Source: DATDRS01 sp035291605
GTDB lineage: Bacteria; Chloroflexota; Anaerolineae; Anaerolineales; UBA6663
NCBI GenBank assembly: GCA_035291605.1
Contig: DATDRS010000117.1
Span: 1 to 6,835 of the forward strand
Length of the DNA stretch: 6,835 nucleotides
Reading direction: 5' to 3'
Part shown: positions 1 through 6,007 of the stretch, in pieces
Position numbering within the stretch: position 1 is the stretch's first letter
Layout: every line of letters starts with the position of its first letter
Made by a program: the position numbers and the translations under genes
Notes under the pieces: generated by a model
Database searches by the model: none
Seen by the model: only the letters and a program-made list of their open reading frames with translations
Told to the model about the DNA's origin: nothing

Positions 1-1206
1 ACCCTCGCCGCCCTCGGCTACGCCGGTTATCAAAACTATCTCGCGCCCGTTCCCGCAACGCCTACAAAATCGGAGGCGTTCGTGACTGGCCCGAACACGC
101 CCGAGGTGGTCACCGCCGAGGGCAAGATCGTCCCGGCGAAAGATGCTACGCTCGCGTTCCGGCTCTCCGCCCGCGTGGCGGAAATTCTGGCGCAGGAGGG
201 TGATACGGTTGAAGCCGGCCAAACGCTGATCCAACTGGAAAACGCCGACTCGAAAGCGGCGGTGGCGCAGGCGGAGGCGGCGGTCGCGCAGGCGCAAGCC
301 GGGGTGGCTCTCGCGCAGGCCAACCTGGATGAGATTCTGGCCGGGCCGCGCCCCGAGGAGATCGCCGCCGCCGAGGCGCAGGTGAAGGCCGCGGGGTCGG
401 CGGTCGGGCAGGCCGTCGCGCAGCGCGACGATGTGAAAAAGGGCGCGACGCAGGATCAGGTCGCCGCCGCGCAGGCTCAGTTGGCGCAGGCCCAGGCCCA
501 GCAGAAAGAAGCGCAAAACGCCTACGATCAGATCATAGATAACAAAATTCGCGGCTGGATCGAAGAACAGTCGCGCTTTAAAGTGATTGCGGCGAATGAG
601 GCCGTGGCCGCCGCACAGGCCGCGCTCGATCAGGTCCTGGCCGGGGCCGGCGAGGAGACCATTCGCGCCTACAACAACGCGGTCGGCGTCGCCGCCAGCC
701 AGCGCGCGGCCGCCGAGGCCCAACTCGCCCTCCTCAAAGCGGGCGCGACCAAAGCGCAGATTGACGCCGCGCGCGCGCGCCTGGATCAGGCGCAGGCCGC
801 GCTCCAGGCCGCGCAGGCCAGCCTCGACGCCGCCAACGCGCAGCTCGCGCAGACGGTCCTCGCCGCGCCCTTCGCCGGGAAGGTGGTCAGCCTCAACGCC
901 GAGGTAGGCGAGGTCGTCACGCCGGGCGCGCCTGTGCTCGTCGTCGCCGACCTCTCGCGCTGGCGCATGAAGACGACCGATCTCTCCGAGACCGACGTGG
1001 TGCTCGTGCGCCCCGGCCAACCGGCTGTGGTGACCCTCGACGCTTTTGCCGACCGGAGCTTCCACGGCGTCGTGACGGAAATCTCCGATCTCTCCGAGAC
1101 CAATCGCGGCAACACGACTTACGCCGTGACGATTGACCTCGACCCGACCGACGCGCCGATGCGCTGGGGCATGACGGCGTTTGTGGATATCCAGGTGGGG
1201 CCGTAG
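1..1206 (+). CDS. HlyD-family membrane-fusion / efflux periplasmic adaptor subunit (5'-truncated by window)
   Basis: The frame is open from the first base, so the gene starts upstream; 401 residues are visible before the TAG stop. Family knowledge: such adaptors are anchored by an N-terminal membrane helix and link an ABC or RND inner-membrane transporter to the outside. Visible residues 1-15 look like the end of that helix. A first biotinyl/lipoyl-like half follows at about residues 35-80 (EGKIVPA, then EGDTVEAGQTLIQLEN). Residues 80-280 are a long Ala/Gln/Glu-rich coiled-coil hairpin. The second lipoyl half comes next (APFAGKVVSLNAEVGEVVTP), then a beta-barrel domain ending in MRWGMTAFVDIQVGP. 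The coiled coil contains two ungapped related segments starting at visible residues 109 and 209. No transporter gene follows, so its partner is probably upstream. The family call is firm; the substrate cannot be told. Confidence 0.9.
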   Translation, partial: TLAALGYAGYQNYLAPVPATPTKSEAFVTGPNTPEVVTAEGKIVPAKDATLAFRLSARVAEILAQEGDTVEAGQTLIQLENADSKAAVAQAEAAVAQAQAGVALAQANLDEILAGPRPEEIAAAEAQVKAAGSAVGQAVAQRDDVKKGATQDQVAAAQAQLAQAQAQQKEAQNAYDQIIDNKIRGWIEEQSRFKVIAANEAVAAAQAALDQVLAGAGEETIRAYNNAVGVAASQRAAAEAQLALLKAGATKAQIDAARARLDQAQAALQAAQASLDAANAQLAQTVLAAPFAGKVVSLNAEVGEVVTPGAPVLVVADLSRWRMKTTDLSETDVVLVRPGQPAVVTLDAFADRSFHGVVTEISDLSETNRGNTTYAVTIDLDPTDAPMRWGMTAFVDIQVGP

Positions 1207-1233
1207 GATTGGGTTATACGGAATAGATAGCTT

Positions 1234-1267
1234 TTGCAAGCCTCGCCTGTGTACAAAGTGATACAAT
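1234..1267 (+). promoter_or_regulatory. Candidate extended -10 promoter for the HMG-CoA synthase gene
   Basis: TGATACAAT at 1259-1267 matches an extended -10 element (TGn followed by a TATAAT-like hexamer). It lies in an AT-rich island within GC-rich DNA, 30 bp before the ATG at 1297. A TTGCAA at 1234-1239 resembles a -35 box but is 22 bp away, which is too far for standard sigma70 spacing, so the extended -10 would have to compensate. The predicted start near 1274 would leave a short leader of about 23 nt. This is a pattern match only. Confidence 0.4.
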
Positions 1268-1296
1268 TTAAGCAGTAAAGCGAGGTTGTAATTCTT

Positions 1297-2376
1297 ATGG
1301 CAACGGCTCAACCCCAATCAGATCAACTCATGCGCCCGGTGAAGGACGTGGGCATTGTCGGTTATGGCGCTTATGTCCCGCGTTACCGCCTGCCTGCCTC
1401 CGAAGTGGCGCGCATATGGACGGAAGGCACGAGCGCGCTCCCGATCAAAGAGAAAGCCGTGCCCGGCCTGGACGAAGATGTGGCGACCATGTCCATCGAG
1501 GCCGCGCGGAATGCGCTGGCCCGCGCGGGCATCGCCCCCACCCAGATCCGCGCGGTGTGGGTCGGGAGCGAGAGCCATCCCTACGCGGTGAAGCCCACCT
1601 CCACCATCGTCGCCGAAGCCATCGGCGCAGTGCCCAACACGCAGGCCGCCGACTGGCAGTTCGCCTGCAAGGCCGGGACGGAGGCCATGCAGGCCGCCAT
1701 CGGGTTCATCGGCTCCGGCATGGCGAAGTACGCGCTCGCCATCGGCATGGACACGGCGCAGGGGCGGCCCGGCGACGCGCTCGAATACACGGCGGGCGCG
1801 GGCGGCGCGGCGTATCTCGTCGGCCCGGCGGAAGAGGCGCTTGCGCTCTTCGAAGGCTCGTACTCGTTTGTCACCGACACGCCCGATTTCTGGCGGCGGC
1901 CGCACGAGAAGTACCCCGAGCACGGGCAGCGCTTCACGGGCGAGCCGGCGTACTTCAAGCACATCACCAACGCCGCCGAGAACTTCATGGAGAAGAGCGG
2001 CACGACGCCCAAAGATTACCGCTACGCCGTGTTCCATCAGCCCAACGTGAAATTCCCGCAGCGCGTGGCGAAGCAGCTTGGCTTCAGCGACGAGCAGATC
2101 AAGGCCGGCTTGCTCGTGGGCGTGATCGGCAACACGTATGCCGGGAGCGCGATGATCGGGTTGACTGCCATACTCGACGAGGCCCGGCCGGGCGACCGTA
2201 TCCTGCTCGTGTCCTTCGGCTCCGGCGCGGGATCGGATGCGTTCGGCCTGCGGGTCGCCGACCACATCACGGAGCGGCAGTCCCGCGCGCCCAAGACAAG
2301 AGATTACATCGCCCGCCGCACGCCGATTGATTATGCGACCTACGCGCGCCTGCGCGGCAAATTGACGATGGAATAG
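1297..2376 (+). CDS. Archaeal-type hydroxymethylglutaryl-CoA synthase
   Basis: This 359-residue protein condenses acetyl-CoA with acetoacetyl-CoA to give HMG-CoA, the first committed step of the mevalonate pathway, in the cytoplasm. It matches the compact archaeal form rather than the longer eukaryotic/Gram-positive one: VGIVGYGAYVPRYRL near the start, VGSESHPYAVKP at 89-100, FACKAGTEAM at 122-131, GEPAYFKH, FHQPNVKFP and SFGSGAGSDAF. The catalytic triad is complete: Glu92, Cys124 (the only cysteine in the protein) and His247. The ATG at 1297 has GCGAGG at 1280-1285 as a somewhat distant Shine-Dalgarno. An internal ATG at 1330 would also keep the whole fold, and the first dozen residues look like a non-conserved extension. 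The thiolase-like and DUF35 partners lie downstream at 3855 and 5112, separated from this gene by an unrelated one. It should be fully active. Confidence 0.95.
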   Translation: MATAQPQSDQLMRPVKDVGIVGYGAYVPRYRLPASEVARIWTEGTSALPIKEKAVPGLDEDVATMSIEAARNALARAGIAPTQIRAVWVGSESHPYAVKPTSTIVAEAIGAVPNTQAADWQFACKAGTEAMQAAIGFIGSGMAKYALAIGMDTAQGRPGDALEYTAGAGGAAYLVGPAEEALALFEGSYSFVTDTPDFWRRPHEKYPEHGQRFTGEPAYFKHITNAAENFMEKSGTTPKDYRYAVFHQPNVKFPQRVAKQLGFSDEQIKAGLLVGVIGNTYAGSAMIGLTAILDEARPGDRILLVSFGSGAGSDAFGLRVADHITERQSRAPKTRDYIARRTPIDYATYARLRGKLTME

Positions 2377-2395
2377 GAGGCGCCCTCCGCTCGAA

Positions 2396-2440
2396 CTCCC
2401 CTCGGGCGGGCATGGTAGAATCCCCGAAGGGAGCGGTTTT
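2396..2440 (+). terminator. Possible weak Rho-independent terminator after HMG-CoA synthase
   Basis: An 11-nt inverted repeat, CTCCCCTCGGG (2396-2406) with CCCGAAGGGAG (2423-2433), has one C-A mismatch and a 16-nt loop. It is followed by CGG and a short TTTT at 2437-2440. It starts 20 bp after the stop codon. The T-tract is short and offset, so it may only attenuate transcription. Confidence 0.4.
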
Positions 2441-2470
2441 GGAACCTCATCCATCGTTCTGCGGCCCCCT

Positions 2471-2502
2471 CCGGCTTCGGTCAGATCGCTGATCGAAGCC
2501 GG
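2471..2502. repeat. Strong 14-bp hairpin in the 2377-2568 intergenic gap
   Basis: CCGGCTTCGGTCAG (2471-2484) pairs with CTGATCGAAGCCGG (2489-2502) across a 4-nt ATCG loop. Thirteen pairs are Watson-Crick and one is G-U on the + strand. No T-tract follows (ATTTGCG), so it is not a canonical intrinsic terminator. It could be an mRNA-stabilising or processing hairpin, or a copy of a dispersed palindromic repeat. A partial echo of its arm (GGGCTTCGGCTGG) lies about 40 bp downstream. Confidence 0.7.
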
Positions 2503-2568
2503 ATTTGCGCCCGACCCCGGGCTTCGGCTGGTTGCGGAAATTCGCTAACAGAAAGAAACACGACGCTC

Positions 2569-3792
2569 ATGAATCGCAAGACCTGGACTCTGATCATCGC
2601 CGGCGCGCTGATCGTAGCGGCCGCGGGCCTGGGCATTTACTTCGCCCTCCCCCATCCCACCCACCTCAGCGGCAACACCTGGGACTACACCATCCTGCCG
2701 GGCGAGGTCCCGGAGGATTGGACCCTCGTCAGGCATGGCGTGATCACGCCGCACGACGCGGCTCAGGAAAATATCGAGTTGGAGGCCTCCGTCACCGAGA
2801 CGGTGAGCCTGAAAAACATGGTGCAGCTCTACTATGCCAGGTATGAGCCGCCGCACCTGTCGCGTTATCTCGATTTCACCATCCAGATCATCCTGTACCA
2901 GACCGGCGCCGACGCGCAGATCGCGCTCGCGGAGGGCGCGCCGACCGAAGCCGGGTGGGAAAGCACGGCCGCGCCCCGGATCGGCGACGAGACGCGCGCC
3001 TGGCGCTTCGTCAGTTCCGACCCGACGATCAGCCAGAACCTGTACCGCGTGGACTTCCGCTTCCTGAACGGCGTCGCCTCGGTGACGATGATCGGCACGG
3101 CCGACGCGCTGCCGGACATTGACGAGCCGGCGGGCTACGCCCAAAAGATTTACGGCAAGATGGTGAACAAAGCCACGCCGACGGAAGTGCAGCGGTTGAG
3201 GGCGGCGGCGATGCCTGACCTGCGCGACGTGCTGCTGAGCCAGGGTGACATCGCCAGGTTGGACGACGACCTCGGCGGGCGCTGGCAGGTGGATCCGCGC
3301 TTCCTGCCCCAGTGGACGCCGACCGACGAGATGAGCACCGAGGCGCAGCGCCAGGTCCTGAAACAGCTTGGGCGCGTCAGCGGCTATCAGATGTTCCTGG
3401 TCAAGGCGCTGTCGAATGCAGAGAAACAAAAGACCACCTCAGAGGGGTTGTTCCAGCAGGTCTCGGCCTATGCGCGCCCGGATGCGGCGGAGCAGGCGCT
3501 GACTCTGATGATCGGCCTGGAACAGGTTCAGGCTTTCCCGATCCCCCCGGAGGTGGGCGACCGGGCGCGCGCCTGGGGCGGCTTGCTGTCTTCTACTGGG
3601 AGCGACGGCAAAGACATCACCTTGGCCGTCAACGAAATTGATTTTCAGGTGGGGCGCTATGTCGGCTCGATCCGCCTGCAATCGCGCCCGCTGGCCGAGA
3701 GTGAGTATCAGTCGGGTCAGACGCAGAACCTGCAGTTGGCGATCAAGCTGGCGGCCGGGTTGGCTGTGAAAATGCAGGCGGCGAACAAATAA
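2569..3792 (+). CDS. Membrane-anchored extracytoplasmic protein of unknown function, internally duplicated
   Basis: I do not recognise this 407-residue protein. Residues 1-4 are positively charged and residues 5-27 form a hydrophobic helix (TWTLIIAGALIVAAAGLGIY). There is no lipobox cysteine, and no cysteine anywhere, so a signal anchor with the rest outside the membrane is likely. The remainder looks like two related halves of about 170-190 residues. TGADAQIAL near residue 112 corresponds to ARPDAAEQAL near 302, and RIGDETRAW near 137 corresponds to EVGDRARAW near 328. Both pairs sit 190-191 residues apart, and both halves then have a beta-strand pair and a helix ending in KM. The ATG at 2569 is preceded only by a weak purine stretch (AGAAAG). 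It lies between the HMG-CoA synthase and thiolase-like genes but shows no link to CoA chemistry, so co-transcription may be incidental. Confidence 0.85.
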   Translation: MNRKTWTLIIAGALIVAAAGLGIYFALPHPTHLSGNTWDYTILPGEVPEDWTLVRHGVITPHDAAQENIELEASVTETVSLKNMVQLYYARYEPPHLSRYLDFTIQIILYQTGADAQIALAEGAPTEAGWESTAAPRIGDETRAWRFVSSDPTISQNLYRVDFRFLNGVASVTMIGTADALPDIDEPAGYAQKIYGKMVNKATPTEVQRLRAAAMPDLRDVLLSQGDIARLDDDLGGRWQVDPRFLPQWTPTDEMSTEAQRQVLKQLGRVSGYQMFLVKALSNAEKQKTTSEGLFQQVSAYARPDAAEQALTLMIGLEQVQAFPIPPEVGDRARAWGGLLSSTGSDGKDITLAVNEIDFQVGRYVGSIRLQSRPLAESEYQSGQTQNLQLAIKLAAGLAVKMQAANK

Positions 3793-3854
3793 GCCGGGCG
3801 CGTTCACCCTTTCCCGCGCCGCCGAGAGCGGCCGGGCAGCCCGGGTAAACATCT

Positions 3855-5000
3855 ATGCGTGAAGTATTTGTTTCTGGAATTGGATTGACCCCGGTGGGAG
3901 AACACTGGGATACCTCGCTGCGCGAACTGGCGTTGCGGGCGCTCCATGCCGCTCAGCATGATGCGCCCGGCCTCAGGCCCGAAGCGCTGTTCGTCGGCAA
4001 TATGCTCGCGGGCGCGTTGAGCCATCAGGAACACCTCGGCGCGCTGATCGCGGACTTCGCCGGGATGCGCGGGATTGAAGCGGTGACGGTGGAAGCCGCC
4101 GGGGCTTCGGGCGGCGCGGCCTTGCGGCAAGCGGTCCTGGCCGTGGCCTCCGGGCAGGTCAGCACCGCCCTCGTCGTCGGCGTGGAAAAGATGACCGACC
4201 GGATCGGCCCTGGCGTGACGGCGGCCGCGGCGACCGCCGCCGACAGCGATTGGGAGGCCGCGCAGGGCGTGACGCCGACCGCGCTCGCCGCGCTCCTCAT
4301 GCGGCGGTACATGCACGAGCACCAGGTGGCGCTCAAGGACTTCGCCGGGTTCAGCCTGAACGCGCACGCGAACGCGAAGACCAACCCGAACGCGATGTTC
4401 CGCAACGCGATCACCGCCGAGGCGTACGTCAAAGCCGGGATGGTCGCCGAGCCGGTCAACATGTTCGACGCCGCGCCGGAGGCGGATGGCGCAGCGGCTT
4501 TAATCATCACGGCGGCGCCAGCAAATGGGCAGGCGCGCATCCGCGTGGCCGCCTCGGCGATGGCAACGGATACGCTGGCAGTCCACGACCGCCCAGACCT
4601 GCTCACGTTCGAAGCCGCGCAGCGCTCGGCGGAGAAGGCGTATCGCCTCGCGGGCGTCAAAGCGAGTGAGGTTGACGTTTTCGAGTTGTTCGACGCATTC
4701 ACCGTGTTCGCCGCGCTCAGCCTGGAGGCCGCCGGGTTCGCGGAGCGCGGCCGGGGCTGGCAGCTCGCCGCGGGTGACATCGGCCTCACGGGCCGCATCC
4801 CCATCTCCACGTTCGGCGGGCTGAAGGCGCGGGGCAACCCCGGCGGCGCGACGGGCGTGTATCAAATCGCGGAGGTCGTCCTGCAACTGCGCGGGGAAGC
4901 CGGCCCCAACCAGGTTAAGGACGCCCGCTGGGGGATGGCGCAATCCCTCGGGGGCGCGGGCGCGACGGCTGTGACCCACATTTTCGAGCGGGCGGGCTGA
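3855..5000 (+). CDS. Thiolase-superfamily protein lacking all catalytic residues (pseudo-thiolase)
   Basis: This 381-residue protein is full length for the archaeal acetoacetyl-CoA thiolase / SCP-x-like family. MREVFVSGIGLTPVGEHW opens the fold, followed by GVEKMTD (109-115), NPNAMFRNAIT, FDAAPEADGAAA, FGGLKARGNPGGATG (320-334) and LQLRGEAG with a C-terminal GGAGATAV. Active family members use a nucleophilic Cys in an EAACASGG-type motif, a His in an EVHDAFT-type motif and a His in GHP. Here these read EAAGASGG (Gly83, GGG codon), ELFDAFT (Phe279, TTC) and GNP (Asn328, AAC). There is no cysteine anywhere in the protein. The frame is unbroken, so it is not an ordinary decaying pseudogene. No clear Shine-Dalgarno precedes the ATG, but the N-terminus fits the family exactly. 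With HMG-CoA synthase upstream and DUF35 downstream, a structural or CoA-binding role in that complex is my inference. Confidence 0.9.
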   Translation: MREVFVSGIGLTPVGEHWDTSLRELALRALHAAQHDAPGLRPEALFVGNMLAGALSHQEHLGALIADFAGMRGIEAVTVEAAGASGGAALRQAVLAVASGQVSTALVVGVEKMTDRIGPGVTAAAATAADSDWEAAQGVTPTALAALLMRRYMHEHQVALKDFAGFSLNAHANAKTNPNAMFRNAITAEAYVKAGMVAEPVNMFDAAPEADGAAALIITAAPANGQARIRVAASAMATDTLAVHDRPDLLTFEAAQRSAEKAYRLAGVKASEVDVFELFDAFTVFAALSLEAAGFAERGRGWQLAAGDIGLTGRIPISTFGGLKARGNPGGATGVYQIAEVVLQLRGEAGPNQVKDARWGMAQSLGGAGATAVTHIFERAG

Positions 5001-5098
5001 GGATCAAGAAATCGGGTTTCTGGCGTGAGATGGGTCTTCGGACACGAACCAGATAGTTTCTGAGAGTCGTAAAACGATAGGTTTACACTACGAAATCT

Positions 5099-5106
5099 GG
5101 GAGGTG
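5099..5106 (+). promoter_or_regulatory. Strong Shine-Dalgarno for the DUF35 gene
   Basis: GGGAGGTG lies 5 bp before the ATG at 5112 and is the best ribosome-binding site in the window. It favours this start over the ATG at 5104 in another frame. The contrast with the weak site of the thiolase-like gene suggests the DUF35 subunit is translated more strongly. Confidence 0.75.
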
Positions 5107-5111
5107 TCATT

Positions 5112-5513
5112 ATGGAAATCTCACGCCATTGGAGACTGCAACAGCAACGCTACGGCCTGGTGGGCGAGGTGTGCCCCCACTGCGAAGAGAAGATCTTCCC
5201 GCCGCGCGATGTTTGCCCAAACTGCGCCCAGGAGGCGAAGACGCCTTATGTCTTTTCAGGCAAGGGCGAGGTGTATTCGTACACGACAGTTTACGACGCG
5301 CCCGAGGGCTACGAGGCGAACGCTCCTTACACCGTGGCGCTGATCAGGCTGGAAGAGGGGCCTATCGTTACAGCGCAACTCACCGACATGGACAACGGCA
5401 AAGTGGAGATCGGCACGCCGGTGGAGATGGTCACGCGCAAGCTGCGCGAAGATGGAGATCGGGGCATGTTGGTGTACGGCTACAAATTTAGACCCGTCTT
5501 AAATCACAATTAA
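5112..5513 (+). CDS. Zn-ribbon / OB-fold DUF35 protein, partner of the thiolase-HMG-CoA synthase complex
   Basis: This 133-residue protein has the standard DUF35 layout. An N-terminal helix (about residues 3-16) is followed by a rubredoxin-like zinc ribbon with Cys21-x2-Cys24 and Cys35-x2-Cys38, then an OB-fold from about residue 48 (GKGEVYSYTTVYDAPEGYE, then YTVALIRLEEGPIVTAQLTD and IGTPVEMV). In the characterised archaeal complex, the DUF35 protein bridges thiolase and HMG-CoA synthase and forms part of a shared CoA-binding site, allowing acetoacetyl-CoA to pass between them. All four zinc ligands are kept here. The gene begins 111 bp after the thiolase-like gene and ends just before a strong terminator, so it is probably the last gene of this unit. 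Other DUF35 proteins partner with SCP-x-like thiolases in steroid or fatty-acid metabolism, but the nearby HMG-CoA synthase makes the mevalonate role more likely. Confidence 0.93.
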   Translation: MEISRHWRLQQQRYGLVGEVCPHCEEKIFPPRDVCPNCAQEAKTPYVFSGKGEVYSYTTVYDAPEGYEANAPYTVALIRLEEGPIVTAQLTDMDNGKVEIGTPVEMVTRKLREDGDRGMLVYGYKFRPVLNHN

Positions 5514-5556
5514 ACCAGCATCCCACAGCCGGTACACTAACATTCCCCGTACTCAA

Positions 5557-5600
5557 CAAGGCGGCTCGCTCTTTGTGCAGAGCGGGCCGCCTTGTTTTTT
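5557..5600 (+). terminator. Rho-independent terminator closing the HMG-CoA synthase complex genes
   Basis: CAAGGCGGCTCGCTC (5557-5571) pairs with GAGCGGGCCGCCTTG (5580-5594) over an 8-nt loop. Fourteen pairs are Watson-Crick and one is U-G. The stem is followed directly by six T residues (5595-5600). It starts 44 bp after the DUF35 stop codon. There is no matching A-run on the 5' side, so it acts on + strand transcripts. Confidence 0.93.
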
Positions 5601-5766
5601 CAACGCCTATCAGGAACGTAGTGGAGTCCGGCGTCCACTCTTCCTCGCTTCGCCGAACGTACCCATCACCGCTCGCCAGGCTGAGATGAACTCCTATGCG
5701 CCGTTCAAGCGCCCGGAAATAGAAAAAGTAGTTGGCAATACCGGCTCCCCGAAAATTGTGGGCTGG

Positions 5767-5820
5767 CTAGAGTCTGTTGCATGAGGTTGACAACTCCTCC
5801 CGCCCGGACTAGACTCTGTT
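5767..5820 (+). repeat. Paired 12-bp direct repeats around the promoter, possible operator
   Basis: CTAGAGTCTGTT (5767-5778) and CTAGACTCTGTT (5809-5820) differ at one base. They lie 42 bp apart start to start, about four helical turns. The first sits just upstream of the -35 box and the second covers the -10 box. The AGAGTCT and AGACTCT cores are also reverse complements of one another. This arrangement could serve a repressor binding both sites, but chance or an unrelated duplication cannot be excluded. Confidence 0.4.
5787..5815 (+). promoter_or_regulatory. Sigma70-type promoter upstream of the helicase gene
   Basis: A perfect -35 TTGACA (5787-5792) is followed after exactly 17 bp by TAGACT (5810-5815), a 4/6 match to TATAAT. 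It is downstream of the terminator and points toward the helicase gene. The predicted start is near 5822, about 186 nt before the ATG at 6008. Confidence 0.55.
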
Positions 5821-6007
5821 TCGGGCCGCTCCTTGAACTCGCTTTCTGGGCTTTGCCCCAGTGTGGCGTCGGCCTCCGGGCCCACCGCCGTGCGGCACAG
5901 ACCGCTTCCTGCGCTTCGAGCGCATTAAGTGAACGAGGCGCGGCCCACTCTTCTGCGCCTCTGCTGCAATCACCACAGCCTTTCCCGGCCATCGGAGTAC
6001 TGACAAC

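Larger units (their letters stand above)
5601..6007. other. Non-coding spacer between terminator and helicase gene
   Basis: I see no convincing gene in this stretch; short open frames here lack ribosome-binding sites and recognisable protein motifs. It holds a sigma70-like promoter with paired repeats (5767-5820). A small GTGGA/TCCAC hairpin lies near 5620-5640, and a GGGC-TTT-GCCC hairpin at 5848-5858 falls in the probable leader of the helicase mRNA. The leader would be about 185 nt long, which leaves room for post-transcriptional control, but I recognise no known riboswitch. Confidence 0.6.

Noticed and set aside
1318..2454. Long - strand open frame opposite HMG-CoA synthase
   Set aside because: It is a GC-rich shadow of a gene with an intact catalytic triad, with composition typical of antisense codons and no domain.
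2505..2846. + strand open frame overlapping the start of the unknown membrane protein
   Set aside because: It runs in another frame through the gap and into the gene at 2569. Its product is Arg/His-rich without motifs, whereas the 2569 frame has a proper signal anchor.
3793..3854. GC-rich partial palindromes (GGCGCG/CGCGCC, CCGGGC/GCCCGG) before the thiolase-like gene
   Set aside because: The stems are only 6-7 bp and there is no T-tract, which is expected by chance in such GC-rich DNA.
5042..5090. Possible promoter (TACACT at 5084-5089) before the DUF35 gene
   Set aside because: There is no acceptable -35 box at 16-18 bp, and co-transcription with the preceding gene is simpler.
5575..5784. 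Short + strand open frame of 69 codons after the terminator
   Set aside because: Its start lies inside the terminator loop, there is no ribosome-binding site and I recognise no motif.
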